A DNA stretch of 64,000 bases from Paenibacillus castaneae (GTDB taxonomy: Bacteria > Bacillota > Bacilli > Paenibacillales > Paenibacillaceae), in assembly GCF_002884445.1 (NCBI RefSeq), contig NZ_KZ614144.1, positions 6,085,920 to 6,149,919 on the forward strand. Direction: 5' to 3'. The notes beneath the pieces are model-generated. The model had not been told where the DNA came from and did not search any database. It saw only the letters and a list, made by a program, of their open reading frames with translations. A program made the position numbers and the translations under genes. How positions within the stretch are numbered: position 1 is the first letter of the stretch; each line of letters begins with the position of its first letter. Shown here piece by piece: positions 50,933-59,404 of this stretch.

Positions 50933-52129
50933 TTAAACAGGCTGAACCGCTTTGTTCTTGAGCGCCTCATAAATCTTGCCCCGTACAAAAGCATCTAGTC
51001 CCATGGCATTCAATTTCACTGCATAATTCGCAGGAATATACAGCAGCTGCATTTCCCGTTCAGCACATAATTCCTTTATCGCTGGGTATAGAACCGAACG
51101 CATGAGAATGCTTCCGCCGCCATATACGCAGATCAAATCAATTTCATTACGCGCCTTAGTAAGCTGTTTTTTGACATGCTGCACAATTTGCCGAACTTGG
51201 CTCTCAAGCGGTCTTTTCAACGTTTTGAGCGCGCGCGCATGGTATTTGTGCTTCGGGTTTTTTATGACATCGCTGAAAAATTGTCTTGGGCTGTCAGGCA
51301 GATGGATAAGGCGGTTAAATTCGTCCAGCGCCTCTTCAATCGCATAACCGGCTCCATGATGGCTGCCGTGCACGAATTGACGCAAAAATTTATTGCCTTC
51401 CGTGATTGGATATTCAGTTGAACCGTCACCAATATCGACATGAAGAATTCGTTTGTCTTTGAAATAGCTGCCGTTGAATTTCTTGTCGATGTCATAGGAC
51501 TGTAGAAAATCTTCAAATATTTCGCCATCTCTCCAGCTGCCTTCAGCATCCTTCTGAAGGGTGAAGATAACAGGTGTCGCTTCCGGTACTACTTTGGCGA
51601 AAGGAAATACAATCTTCACAGCCACTCGCTTAATGCCAAGATGAACGGTCACATGATGAGAACCAGTCGTGAAGCGTTTCTCGAATTTAGCGGATGTTTC
51701 ATCCGTATGCTGTGTAACGGGCAGAGCCGTCGCCATATCCACCTCTATGTCGATGTGGTCTGGTATTTTCTTCTCTTCCTCATAAGCCTTCTGAACAGCC
51801 ATAGCGGCGATCTGAGCGAGTGTATTAATGACCGGCAGATCCATATCGCTCTTCAAATCGATACCAATCTGCAAATTATCGAGAATCTCGCCGCTCTCCA
51901 GCGCGAACTTGCCCACATAATACATGCCAGGTCTTGTCGCAGGTGAATCGATCGTTACGACTAACTGATCCTGCAAGTTTTTCATAAAGCTTTCCGGCGT
52001 CTGCTCTTCACTCCATGGAAGCTCGTCCACCGTACAATTAACATTCGGCTGTTGAATTAATTTACCGTCAATAATTAGATCATGCTCACTGTTTCCGTTA
52101 TCGTTGCCTACAAAGAAATGATAATCCAT
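50933..52129 (-). CDS. ParM/AlfA-type actin-like ATPase
   Basis: This 398-residue protein has the actin-fold nucleotide motifs: phosphate 1 VGNDNGNSEH (7-16), phosphate 2 HVDIGDGSTEYP (230-241), and the adenosine motif ICVYGGGSILMRSVL (near 345-360). Spacing and length match ParM/StbA and the Alp group of plasmid segregation actins, not MreB or FtsA. The family polymerises with ATP and pushes or pulls DNA bound through an adaptor. ATG 52129 has AGGAGG nine bases upstream; an in-frame extension to 52174 lacks a site. Adaptor gene and iterons follow in order. No replication, mobilisation or partition ATPase genes are near, so the cassette seems chromosomal. Confidence 0.88.
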   Translation of the reverse strand: MDYHFFVGNDNGNSEHDLIIDGKLIQQPNVNCTVDELPWSEEQTPESFMKNLQDQLVVTIDSPATRPGMYYVGKFALESGEILDNLQIGIDLKSDMDLPVINTLAQIAAMAVQKAYEEEKKIPDHIDIEVDMATALPVTQHTDETSAKFEKRFTTGSHHVTVHLGIKRVAVKIVFPFAKVVPEATPVIFTLQKDAEGSWRDGEIFEDFLQSYDIDKKFNGSYFKDKRILHVDIGDGSTEYPITEGNKFLRQFVHGSHHGAGYAIEEALDEFNRLIHLPDSPRQFFSDVIKNPKHKYHARALKTLKRPLESQVRQIVQHVKKQLTKARNEIDLICVYGGGSILMRSVLYPAIKELCAEREMQLLYIPANYAVKLNAMGLDAFVRGKIYEALKNKAVQPV

Positions 52130-52204
52130 TTGCACTTTCCTCCTATAAAAGGTTTGAGGGATAAATCGCTTCAAAAGGTTAACTTCAATTCAAACTTCCC
52201 GTAG

Positions 52205-52229
52205 TAATACTTTGCCATACAAAGTATTA
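52205..52229 (-). promoter_or_regulatory. Inverted iteron pair upstream of the actin-like gene
   Basis: TAATACTTTG (52205-52214) and CAAAGTATTA (52220-52229) form a perfect 10-bp inverted repeat with 5-bp centre, about 75 bp before the ATG. Each arm contains TAATACTT, the core of the downstream iterons, so it could be an autoregulatory site for the adaptor. Confidence 0.55.
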
Positions 52230-52304
52230 GCTTACAACGCGCTTAAGACCTATGACCAATTAATCTTTTCTCATAAAAATTTGTCAGAAATTGCATTGAA
52301 AGTG

Positions 52305-52333
52305 AAAAAAGCCGATCCGGATACGGATCAGCC
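52305..52333 (-). terminator. Terminator-like hairpin after the nitrilase gene
   Basis: GCCGATCCG (52311-52319) pairs with CGGATCAGC (52324-52332), one wobble; the minus strand continues in six T. It lies about 115 bp past the nitrilase stop. Confidence 0.7.
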
Positions 52334-52448
52334 GATATGATTCAACGAATTAATTTCAAATCCTGATATTATTTTTATCTACTGTCCACTTTCGCACGTT
52401 ATAACTTCAAAAGTTGAAACTAACTCGTCGAATATGAAGTGTTTTAGA

Positions 52449-53315
52449 TTAATCTGGTGCCTTATCGTACAAATCAGGCCTACGATCGTAAAATGGCGCA
52501 ACTACCCCGTGCTGACGATTTTCTTGCAGATGGGCGAAATCGATATTCGCCATGACCATGCCATGCTGATTCTCTTCACCGATCGCAGCAATACCCTTTT
52601 CGGTAAACGGCAAGTCGCATGGCGTAAACACACCTGCCTGACAATAGCCATAATCGATCTGCGGGCGTTTCTCGGGAAGCGATCCCACTATGCCGCTTAA
52701 TACAACAAACAGCTGGTTTTCAATCGCTCTAGCCTGACTGCAAAGGCGTACACGATGATAGCCGAAGACGGTATCCGTATAAGATGGACATAATATCATC
52801 GTTGCTCCGCGCTCTGCTGCCACTCGGGCAAGCTCTGGAAACTCAATATCATAACAAACAGCAATCGCTATTCGTCCCCACTTCGTATCCACTATGTTGA
52901 GCCTATCCCCTTCTATTAATGACCAGCGGTCACGCTCTTCCGGCGTCAAATGCAGCTTGTTCTGTTCTTCTATTCGCCCATCCGGAAAAAATAGCGAAGC
53001 TTTATTTACAAACCCGCCCTTTTCCTGGGTAATATGTGTGCCGCCAACAATAGCAACGCCGTATTCACAGCTGCTTTGCTGAAAAAAATGCCTGTACGCA
53101 TCCGTAAAGCTGTCTAAATAATGACAAGCTGCATAATGAGTCATTGCTGGCTTGAAGCTTAGCAAATGCGCGGTCAAATATTCGGGGAAAAGAAGGAGCT
53201 TCGCGCCCCGATCGACTGCATCTTTGATCATCAAGCTGAGTCGATCCCAAAATTGGTTCTCCGTTTGGACATCTGACAGTCCATACTGCATCGTAGCAAT
53301 GTTCAACGTCCTCAT
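52449..53315 (-). CDS. Carbon-nitrogen hydrolase (nitrilase superfamily)
   Basis: This 288-residue protein has the complete nitrilase triad: Glu45 in LLFPEYL, Lys120 in EEQNKLHLTPEE, and nucleophile Cys154 in IAVCYDIEFPE. These enzymes hydrolyse amides, nitriles or carbamoyl groups in the cytoplasm. It lies 15 bp downstream of a larger paralog that carries a GNAT domain, and the catalytic regions of the two are similar, indicating duplication. No substrate is assigned. Confidence 0.92.
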   Translation of the reverse strand: MRTLNIATMQYGLSDVQTENQFWDRLSLMIKDAVDRGAKLLLFPEYLTAHLLSFKPAMTHYAACHYLDSFTDAYRHFFQQSSCEYGVAIVGGTHITQEKGGFVNKASLFFPDGRIEEQNKLHLTPEERDRWSLIEGDRLNIVDTKWGRIAIAVCYDIEFPELARVAAERGATMILCPSYTDTVFGYHRVRLCSQARAIENQLFVVLSGIVGSLPEKRPQIDYGYCQAGVFTPCDLPFTEKGIAAIGEENQHGMVMANIDFAHLQENRQHGVVAPFYDRRPDLYDKAPD

Positions 53316-53329
53316 GGCTAGCTCCTTTG

Positions 53330-54868
53330 CTACGAACGAATTTGCAACGAATAAATATCCGTTCGACGATCCCGGAATGTTAATACCTCTTTGGACTTGC
53401 GATGCCGCATTAACGTTTCCATATCAACCTCGGCCATTATGACCGTTTCCGTATTTTCACTGCATTCCTCCGCAATGCCGTCACGCGGGAAAGAGAAGCC
53501 CGTTGGCGTATATACGCCAGACTGCGCATATTGGATATCCACATTGTCGACATGTGTGAGATTGCCCACTGTGCCTGAGGTAACGGTATATACTTGGTTC
53601 TCTATCGCTCTGGCTTGAGCGCAATACTTTACTCGAAGGAACGTTTGCCGATCCTCCGCACAGAAGGGCACAAATATAATTTGAGCGCCTTCCTCCGCCA
53701 CAATACGTGAGATTTCCGGATATTCAATATCGCTGCTGAGCTGGATCGATATTTTGCCGCAGTCGGTATCAAATACTTCCAATCTTGAGCCGCCGTTAAT
53801 CCCCCACCATATCCGTTCATTCGGCGAAATGTGAAGCTTGTACTGCTGCTCTATCGTTCCATCACGCCGGAATAAATGCCCTACGTTATAGATCCGATTA
53901 TTATGTTCAATAAAATGAGAGCCTCCGATAATATTGACATTATATTTAACCGCCAGCTCTGTAAACAGCTCCACATACTGCGTCGTAAATGTCGAAAGCT
54001 TACGAACGGCGGAGCTTGGCGAGCGCTCATCCAGGAAGGATAGCAGCTGCATGGTTACATTCTCGGGAAAAACCACGAAATCCGACTTATAATCAGCAGC
54101 AACATCGACATAATGCTCGCACTGCGTAGCAAATTCCTCGAAGCAATCAATTTTCTTCATCATATATTGGACAACACAAATACGAATAGGGAAGCTCAGC
54201 TTATAATGTGTTTTACTATTGCTCGGCTTATAGTCGATATTGTTCCATTCCAGCAAAGCTGCATAGTGCATCGAAGCGTCATCATCCGGCAAATAATTCG
54301 TAATAATACGCTTAAGCGTAAAGCCATTCATCATTTGGAAGGTAAGCACCGGGTCATAAATATTTTGCTGCAGCACCTCTTCTGCATACTCCCTCGGCGA
54401 CATCTTATCGCTATAGTTGTGGTAGCCGGGAATGCGTCCCCCTACAATGATGCTTTTGAGATTCAATTGCTCGGCAAGACGCTTCCTCGCTTCATACAAT
54501 CGTCTGCCGATCTTCATTCTCCGATATTCGGGATGCACCATAACCTCCATGCCGTACAAGCTCTCGCCTCGTGGATTATGATTGCGGATAAACCCTTTAT
54601 CCGTAATTTCTGAATAGGTATGTTGATCCATATAATCATCGAAATTAACGATTAAGCTTGAGCAGGAGCCAATAATTTCTCCATCCAGCTCGACACATAT
54701 TTGGCCCTCAGGGAAGATGCGAATATGGCTCTGCATCTGACTCTTTTTCCACGGGTCCATATTCGGAAAGCATACGAGCTGAAGCTCAATGATTTTCTCA
54801 ATATCCGTCTCTACAATATTCCGAATGATCATTTTTTTCTCAAATTGCGATATTTGATCCGATGTCAT
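53330..54868 (-). CDS. GNAT-carbon-nitrogen hydrolase fusion (YhcX-like) with Cys-to-Ser active site
   Basis: This 512-residue protein has a GNAT domain (about 14-200; GMEVMVHPEYRRMKIGRRLYEARK holds the acetyl-CoA motif) and a nitrilase domain (about 225-505). It follows B. subtilis YhcX (513 residues) in length and order. The nitrilase Glu269 (VVFPEN) and Lys344 (QYKLHISPNE) are present, but the nucleophile position in QLSSDIEYPE is Ser378 (codon AGC), not Cys as in the adjacent paralog. It may be a pseudoenzyme or a Ser variant. It is transcribed with the intact nitrilase 15 bp downstream. Confidence 0.9.
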   Translation of the reverse strand: MTSDQISQFEKKMIIRNIVETDIEKIIELQLVCFPNMDPWKKSQMQSHIRIFPEGQICVELDGEIIGSCSSLIVNFDDYMDQHTYSEITDKGFIRNHNPRGESLYGMEVMVHPEYRRMKIGRRLYEARKRLAEQLNLKSIIVGGRIPGYHNYSDKMSPREYAEEVLQQNIYDPVLTFQMMNGFTLKRIITNYLPDDDASMHYAALLEWNNIDYKPSNSKTHYKLSFPIRICVVQYMMKKIDCFEEFATQCEHYVDVAADYKSDFVVFPENVTMQLLSFLDERSPSSAVRKLSTFTTQYVELFTELAVKYNVNIIGGSHFIEHNNRIYNVGHLFRRDGTIEQQYKLHISPNERIWWGINGGSRLEVFDTDCGKISIQLSSDIEYPEISRIVAEEGAQIIFVPFCAEDRQTFLRVKYCAQARAIENQVYTVTSGTVGNLTHVDNVDIQYAQSGVYTPTGFSFPRDGIAEECSENTETVIMAEVDMETLMRHRKSKEVLTFRDRRTDIYSLQIRS

Positions 54869-55043
54869 ATAAATTCCTCATTTTCTATTTTTTATCCATA
54901 TTCGTTCGGATCTTTAATCCGGAATGAGCAGACCGTACGTATAGGTTTTGTAATGCAGGGAAAATAATACGTCAATCTGGAGCGACCGTTCTAAGCCGCT
55001 CCTCCCTACGCTATTCTTAAACAGCAGACTCCATTAATGAAAC

Positions 55044-55090
55044 AAAAAAAAGCACAAACGATCTTGTATGAACAAGTTCGTTTGTGCTTC
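55044..55090 (-). terminator. Intrinsic terminator of greA
   Basis: AGCACAAACGA (55051-55061) pairs perfectly with TCGTTTGTGCT (55078-55088); an inner CTTG/CAAG pairing extends it. The minus strand continues with seven T. Confidence 0.92.
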
Positions 55091-55105
55091 TTACGAATGA
55101 AATTT

Positions 55106-55585
55106 TTAATTAGCTCTTATCTCAAGCAGCTCATATTTGATGACGCCCATTGGGGCATTTACACTAATGATGCTGCCTACTCCCTTGCCCAAAAGCTCTT
55201 TGCCCAGCGGGCTTTCATAGGAAATTTTGTTCTCGGCTACATCCGCCTCTTCGGTTCCAACGATCTTATATTCAATCTTCTCGGAAAATTCAATATCGTT
55301 TAAGATGACGGTTAAACCAATGCTCGCTTTCGATAAGTCTAAACTATCTTCTTCAATAACACGAGCTTTCTTCAGCATCTTATCCAGAATGAGAATTCTT
55401 GTTTCCATAAAGGATTGATCATTTTTGGCGGAATGGTATTCGCTGTTTTCCTTCAAATCGCCGTAGCTTATCGCTAACTTGATACGAGCAGCCAGTTCCT
55501 TGCGCTTCACATATTTCAAATCATCCAATTCAGCCTGTAATTGCGCCAAGCCCTCTTTGGTTAAAATCACTTCATCGTTTGCCAT
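55106..55585 (-). CDS. greA: Transcription elongation factor GreA
   Basis: This 159-residue protein has an N-terminal coiled coil ending in the acidic tip YGDLKENSEYHSAK, whose Asp and Glu reach the RNA polymerase active site, and a C-terminal FKBP-like domain with NKISYESPLGKELLGKGVG. It rescues backtracked polymerase by stimulating transcript cleavage. ATG 55585 with GGGAG upstream is preferred over an in-frame start 15 bases earlier. Paenibacilli often carry more than one GreA, so this may be one of several. Confidence 0.93.
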   Translation of the reverse strand: MANDEVILTKEGLAQLQAELDDLKYVKRKELAARIKLAISYGDLKENSEYHSAKNDQSFMETRILILDKMLKKARVIEEDSLDLSKASIGLTVILNDIEFSEKIEYKIVGTEEADVAENKISYESPLGKELLGKGVGSIISVNAPMGVIKYELLEIRAN

Positions 55586-55662
55586 TTGCCCAACTCCCAT
55601 TTGCTTTCTTTGCTTTATTCTACCCTATATCCGCAAAATAAGCGAAAAGAGAGAGATGGGAA

Positions 55663-55700
55663 TAAAAAAAATCGTTCCCGCTAAAAACTCGGAAACGATT
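55663..55700 (-). terminator. Intrinsic terminator of xpt
   Basis: AATCGTTCCC and GGAAACGATT pair across a loop at 55663-55700; the minus strand continues in eight T, just after the xpt stop. Confidence 0.85.
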
Positions 55701-55704
55701 CCTT

Positions 55705-56301
55705 CTACACGGGTTGAATTAAGCTTTCGTCTTCTATGAAATCAACCTGTCCTGGCGACATCGAAGCAATTCGAGCTAAGGAATGAACCTGCACGCCTTT
55801 ATTCTCAAGCAGTCCGCGGCCCTCTTGGAAGCTTTTTTCAATCACGCAGCCGACGCCAACCAGTTCAGCTCCCGCTTCCTTCACAATATCGACTAAACCA
55901 ACCAAAGCAGCGCCTGTAGCCAAGAAATCATCTACAATAAGTACTTTGTCATTTGGTCCTAAGTATTTCTGTGAAACGCTGATCTGATAGGTTTCCTGCC
56001 GCGTGAACGAATGAACAGGTGCGCTATACACCTTCTCTGATAGAGTGACGGCCTTCTTTTTCTTAGCATAAATAAAAGGAACTTTCAGTGCGATTCCCGT
56101 TGCCATTGCAAATTGAATGCCGCTGGCTTCGATTGTGAGTACCTTCGTAATTGACTGATTAGCAAATAAACGTGCAAACTCTTGCCCAATTTGGAGTGCG
56201 AGCTCGGTATCCACCTGATGATTGAGAAAGGAATCGACCTTGAGCACCGTATCAGAGAGGATTAATCCCTCTTGGCGTATACGTTCTTGAAGTACATTCA
56301 T
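55705..56301 (-). CDS. xpt: Xanthine phosphoribosyltransferase
   Basis: This 198-residue type I phosphoribosyltransferase has the PRPP loop VLIVDDFLATGAAL and the Xpt-specific segments HQVDTELALQIGQEFARLF, YAKKKKAVTLSEKVY and VHSFTRQETYQISVS. It makes XMP from xanthine and PRPP in purine salvage. The gene stands behind a guanine-type riboswitch, as in B. subtilis xpt-pbuX, but here the permease does not follow. Length and sequence match B. subtilis Xpt (194). Confidence 0.95.
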   Translation of the reverse strand: MNVLQERIRQEGLILSDTVLKVDSFLNHQVDTELALQIGQEFARLFANQSITKVLTIEASGIQFAMATGIALKVPFIYAKKKKAVTLSEKVYSAPVHSFTRQETYQISVSQKYLGPNDKVLIVDDFLATGAALVGLVDIVKEAGAELVGVGCVIEKSFQEGRGLLENKGVQVHSLARIASMSPGQVDFIEDESLIQPV

Positions 56302-56331
56302 CTGATTTAATCACTCCTTCTGGCAAAATGA

Positions 56332-56514
56332 TAAAAAAGAACAGACCCCATGAGTCCGTTTACTCAAGTGAAGCCTGCCCTATTGGTCTTTTCCTTCATA
56401 AAAAACACAAATAAAAGAAAAGATGACCTATATGCGATTTCACTCATAGTCGGTCGATTAATGTGGTCGTCCGGTAGAAACGAATGGGCCATATTCCCAT
56501 TCATATACGAGTCG
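56332..56514 (-). promoter_or_regulatory. Guanine (purine) riboswitch with terminator, controlling xpt
   Basis: Minus strand, aptamer 56514-56441: P1 ACTC...GAGT, P2 GAATGGG/CCCATTC with loop AATATGG, J2/3 GTTTCTACC, P3 GGACGA/TCGACC with one A-A mismatch, and GACTATGAGTG. The base before GACTAT is C, which selects guanine. The L3 sequence CCACATTAA departs from the usual CCNTAAA. The expression platform is the hairpin 56389-56343 followed by TTCTTTTTT. Its ACTCAT is complementary to ATGAGT of P1, giving the usual antiterminator switch. Guanine binding would stop transcription. Confidence 0.88.
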
Positions 56515-56594
56515 TATAAAGTTTTACTTTGTTTATACTACACGCTCTCCCGGGCGGTTTCAAGAGGAAAATTTAATAACTACAACCTTTAAAA

Positions 56595-58031
56595 CTAGAA
56601 GGTCGTGAAGTCCAGCCAGCTTTGCAGCCTATATAAAATTCTCTTCAAAAATATGGTCTTATCGCGATAGGCATCGTAACCAAGTGTAAATACAGCATCT
56701 TTATTTCCCCATAGCCGATCAAAGTACTGCTGGACATCCTTAGCGACCTTGCTTTCTTCAGGCGCGTTAACCCATAGATTTGTTTCTAGATTCAGATCAT
56801 CCAGGTTGCGAGTCGTAAAATTTGTTGAACCATTGTGAATAATTGCACGCTTTTTGTGTTGAATGAGCATCAGCTTCGTATGATATTCCTCTTGTCCTAT
56901 ATTATACCAACGAATGTTAATACGATTATCCGATTTCTTCAACAGCTCAGAAGCAACGGGTCGATTGGGTATCCCAAATTTCTTATTGCCGAAAGCATTC
57001 TCGTTCGGATCAAGAATAAGCTGGATATGCACGCCGCGGGTTGATGCTTCCAGCAGCTTTGCAATAACCTCGCGGTCAGCCAAGTAAAACATCCCCATCC
57101 ATATCGTATCGCCCGCTTCCGTATCGGACAGATTCTTCAGTACATGCTTCATAATCTTGCCCTCTGTCAGAAGACGTACCTCGATGTCTCCGCGTTCTTG
57201 TTCGGCTCGGCTATACTCGGGCAGCGTCAAAGCTTCCGATAAGTCTATGGCCGCCTGCTCGCTCTCAAGTGCGTCGCGAATAATATTTCCGTTTACCTGA
57301 AACCCACTGTTAGAATGATAAAAGCTGGCATCGTGAGCATTGCCACTGAACACGAGCATCGTTTGATCCGTCACGACAACCTTCCGATGATTCGCTTTCG
57401 CATTCAGCGCCTTCAAATAGGAGCGCATCGTCATATCCGGTGCTGAATTTGCTAACAGGTTCGTCAGCCAGCCTTTGCCGGACTGTCCGAACCACTTCGC
57501 GAAAATTCGCCAACCGGCTGAGTAGAGTGGATTCGAATCCCGCAGGGGATCAACATCAGTGACTAGCGTTTCAATTCCCGATGCCCGCAATCGTACAAGA
57601 TCGGGAGAAGGATGTGAGCCGTACGATGTGTTAATGTCATCTGTTATGACTACAATTGACAGCTCCGGATACTCCCTCTTCTTAGCTATTAGCGCTTCTG
57701 TTAAGGTGCTGCTCAGCGGTGGGAAGGACTGGCCCTTCTTGTAAAAGCCGTTATACAGAAACATGTCTATTACAATAAATTGCTTGGCTTCCTTAATCGC
57801 TTGAAACACGTGTTCAAAAATCGTCTGTTCCATGAGCTGCTCACCTTGCCCTTGGCCTTTGTAAGTCAAATCGGATAGAAAACGAATATCCTTATCGGTT
57901 ACATAATGAATGGGCCCTTCCATGGATATTCCATCCGGCAGCGGTTTTTTGGTGTGATACACAGCAACACAACTATAGAAAATGACGAAAATGAGCAGAG
58001 CCAGCAGTATGTATCTGATTTTATATCTCAT
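56595..58031 (-). CDS. Phospholipase D-family protein, membrane-anchored
   Basis: This 478-residue protein has an N-terminal membrane anchor (YILLALLIFVIFYSCVAVY) and two PLD domains. The first HKD motif HRKVVVTD (H215) is complete. The second, HTKLMLIQ, has Gln at the Asp position, followed by IIHNGSTNFT. Cardiolipin synthases and PLD hydrolases share this architecture, and the single transmembrane segment places the catalytic part outside. Intact Asp in only one motif may lower activity. Single gene, with GGGGAGAG upstream. Confidence 0.88.
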   Translation of the reverse strand: MRYKIRYILLALLIFVIFYSCVAVYHTKKPLPDGISMEGPIHYVTDKDIRFLSDLTYKGQGQGEQLMEQTIFEHVFQAIKEAKQFIVIDMFLYNGFYKKGQSFPPLSSTLTEALIAKKREYPELSIVVITDDINTSYGSHPSPDLVRLRASGIETLVTDVDPLRDSNPLYSAGWRIFAKWFGQSGKGWLTNLLANSAPDMTMRSYLKALNAKANHRKVVVTDQTMLVFSGNAHDASFYHSNSGFQVNGNIIRDALESEQAAIDLSEALTLPEYSRAEQERGDIEVRLLTEGKIMKHVLKNLSDTEAGDTIWMGMFYLADREVIAKLLEASTRGVHIQLILDPNENAFGNKKFGIPNRPVASELLKKSDNRINIRWYNIGQEEYHTKLMLIQHKKRAIIHNGSTNFTTRNLDDLNLETNLWVNAPEESKVAKDVQQYFDRLWGNKDAVFTLGYDAYRDKTIFLKRILYRLQSWLDFTTF

Positions 58032-58134
58032 GGCTTGTTTCTCTCCCCGTATTTTGTCTATACATGACTACCGCTAACTCGAACAGATTGAAACAAGTAC
58101 GGAAGCTTATCCTCTAGCTTTTATCAAAAGCCAA

Positions 58135-58168
58135 TAAAAAAAACGTACCCACCGAAATGGATACGTAA
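58135..58168 (-). terminator. Intrinsic terminator of the rlmN-like gene
   Basis: ACGTACCC (58143-58150) pairs with GGATACGT (58159-58166) around a short loop; the minus strand ends in eight T. Confidence 0.85.
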
Positions 58169-58174
58169 TTTGAA

Positions 58175-59230
58175 TTAGGCCTTAAGCTGTTTGCTTCTGA
58201 GCTGACCGCAAGCGGCATCAATATCTGTTCCGTGTTCCAGACGAACACTGCAGCTGATCCCTTGCTTCTTCAACGTGTCATAGAACGCCCGGACCGTCTC
58301 CCGATCGCTTCTTTGATATTGGCTATGCTCATCAACTGGATTATACGGAATTAAATTGACATTAGCGAGCTGACGTCTATCGCTTATCAGTTCAGCAAGC
58401 TCAAGAGCATGCTCCTTCTGATCGTTTACATCCTTAAGAAGAATATACTCCACCGTAATTCTTCGATTCGTTTTCTCCAAATAATAATCGATAGCTTGCA
58501 TAAGTTTTTCGATCGGAATCGCACGATTAATTTTCATAATGCGCGTCCGAAGCTCATTATTAGGCGCGTGCAAAGAAACCGCTAGATTGACCTTCAGATC
58601 GCTATCCGCGAACTCATAAATTTTGCCCGCAAGACCGCTAGTTGATACGGTAATATGTCTCGCAGCAATATCTAAGCCCTTCTGATCTTTAATAACGAGT
58701 ATGAAATCTACCATATTATTATAGTTGTCGAATGGTTCACCAATTCCCATTACAACAACGTGGCTCACTCTCTCATCCTGCTGTGCTTTATCGAGATGAT
58801 GCTGAACCTTCATAATCTGCTCGACGATTTCTCCGCTGGATAAATCACGGCTCTTGGCTAACAAACCGCTCGCACAAAAGCTGCAGCCAATATTACAGCC
58901 CACTTGGGTAGTCACACAAACAGACAAGCCGAATTTATGACGCATTAAAACCGTTTCAATCAGATTGCCGTCCTTTAAGGTGAACAAAAACTTAATCGTT
59001 CCATCCTCTGATTCCTGCCGCAGGTGTTCGCTCATGGTATGAATGATGAAATGCTCTTCCAACAATTGAATACACTCACTGTTCACATCAATCATTTCAG
59101 AGAAATGCGATACCCGTTTCTTATAAAGCCAATCCCAAACCTGTGATGCTCTAAACTTTCTATGACCATGCTCAAGAAGCCATGCTGTCAGTTGATCAAA
59201 CGTTAATCCATAAATGGATTCCTTATTCAT
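58175..59230 (-). CDS. rlmN: RlmN/Cfr-family radical SAM 23S rRNA methyltransferase
   Basis: This 351-residue protein has the N-terminal adaptor (SIYGLTFDQLTAWLLEHGHRKFRASQVWDWLYKKRV), radical SAM cluster Cys-x3-Cys-x2-Cys in QVGCNIGCSFCASG, SAM-binding VVMGIGEPFDNYNNM, and the methyl-carrying Cys near the end in DIDAACGQLRSK. RlmN methylates C2 of A2503 in 23S rRNA and A37 in some tRNAs. It is mainly RlmN-like, yet the tail LIPYNPV...VRAFYDTLKKQGI is partway to Cfr. It stands alone, not beside prpC-prkC where Bacillus rlmN sits, so it may be a second copy. Confidence 0.85.
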   Translation of the reverse strand: MNKESIYGLTFDQLTAWLLEHGHRKFRASQVWDWLYKKRVSHFSEMIDVNSECIQLLEEHFIIHTMSEHLRQESEDGTIKFLFTLKDGNLIETVLMRHKFGLSVCVTTQVGCNIGCSFCASGLLAKSRDLSSGEIVEQIMKVQHHLDKAQQDERVSHVVVMGIGEPFDNYNNMVDFILVIKDQKGLDIAARHITVSTSGLAGKIYEFADSDLKVNLAVSLHAPNNELRTRIMKINRAIPIEKLMQAIDYYLEKTNRRITVEYILLKDVNDQKEHALELAELISDRRQLANVNLIPYNPVDEHSQYQRSDRETVRAFYDTLKKQGISCSVRLEHGTDIDAACGQLRSKQLKA

Positions 59231-59356
59231 GCGTTACCCTCTTTTCAAAGCTATGAAATGCCTTCCTATTCCGCTTAAGCAGCCGAAGCTAGCCATATGC
59301 TTATGATTGTCCCAAATTTTATTTATTAAAGCAAGGCGAGATTGGCATAAATATGT

Positions 59357-59384
59357 GTCTATACTGGATAAATCCAGTATAGAC
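59357..59384 (-). terminator. Perfect hairpin after the permease-binding protein gene
   Basis: GTCTATACTGGAT (59357-59369) and ATCCAGTATAGAC (59372-59384) form a 13-bp stem with a 2-base centre, 20 bp beyond the stop. It has no T-tract, so a processing or stability role is as likely. Confidence 0.6.
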
Positions 59385-59404
59385 CTCGAAAATCAGCTTA
59401 TGTG

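Noticed and set aside
54113..54613. 166-codon plus-strand frame opposite the GNAT-nitrilase gene
   Set aside because: Antisense shadow of a conserved domain; no ribosome site.
58175..59230. A cfr resistance gene
   Set aside because: Radical SAM core and adaptor are RlmN-like; only parts of the tail lean to Cfr.
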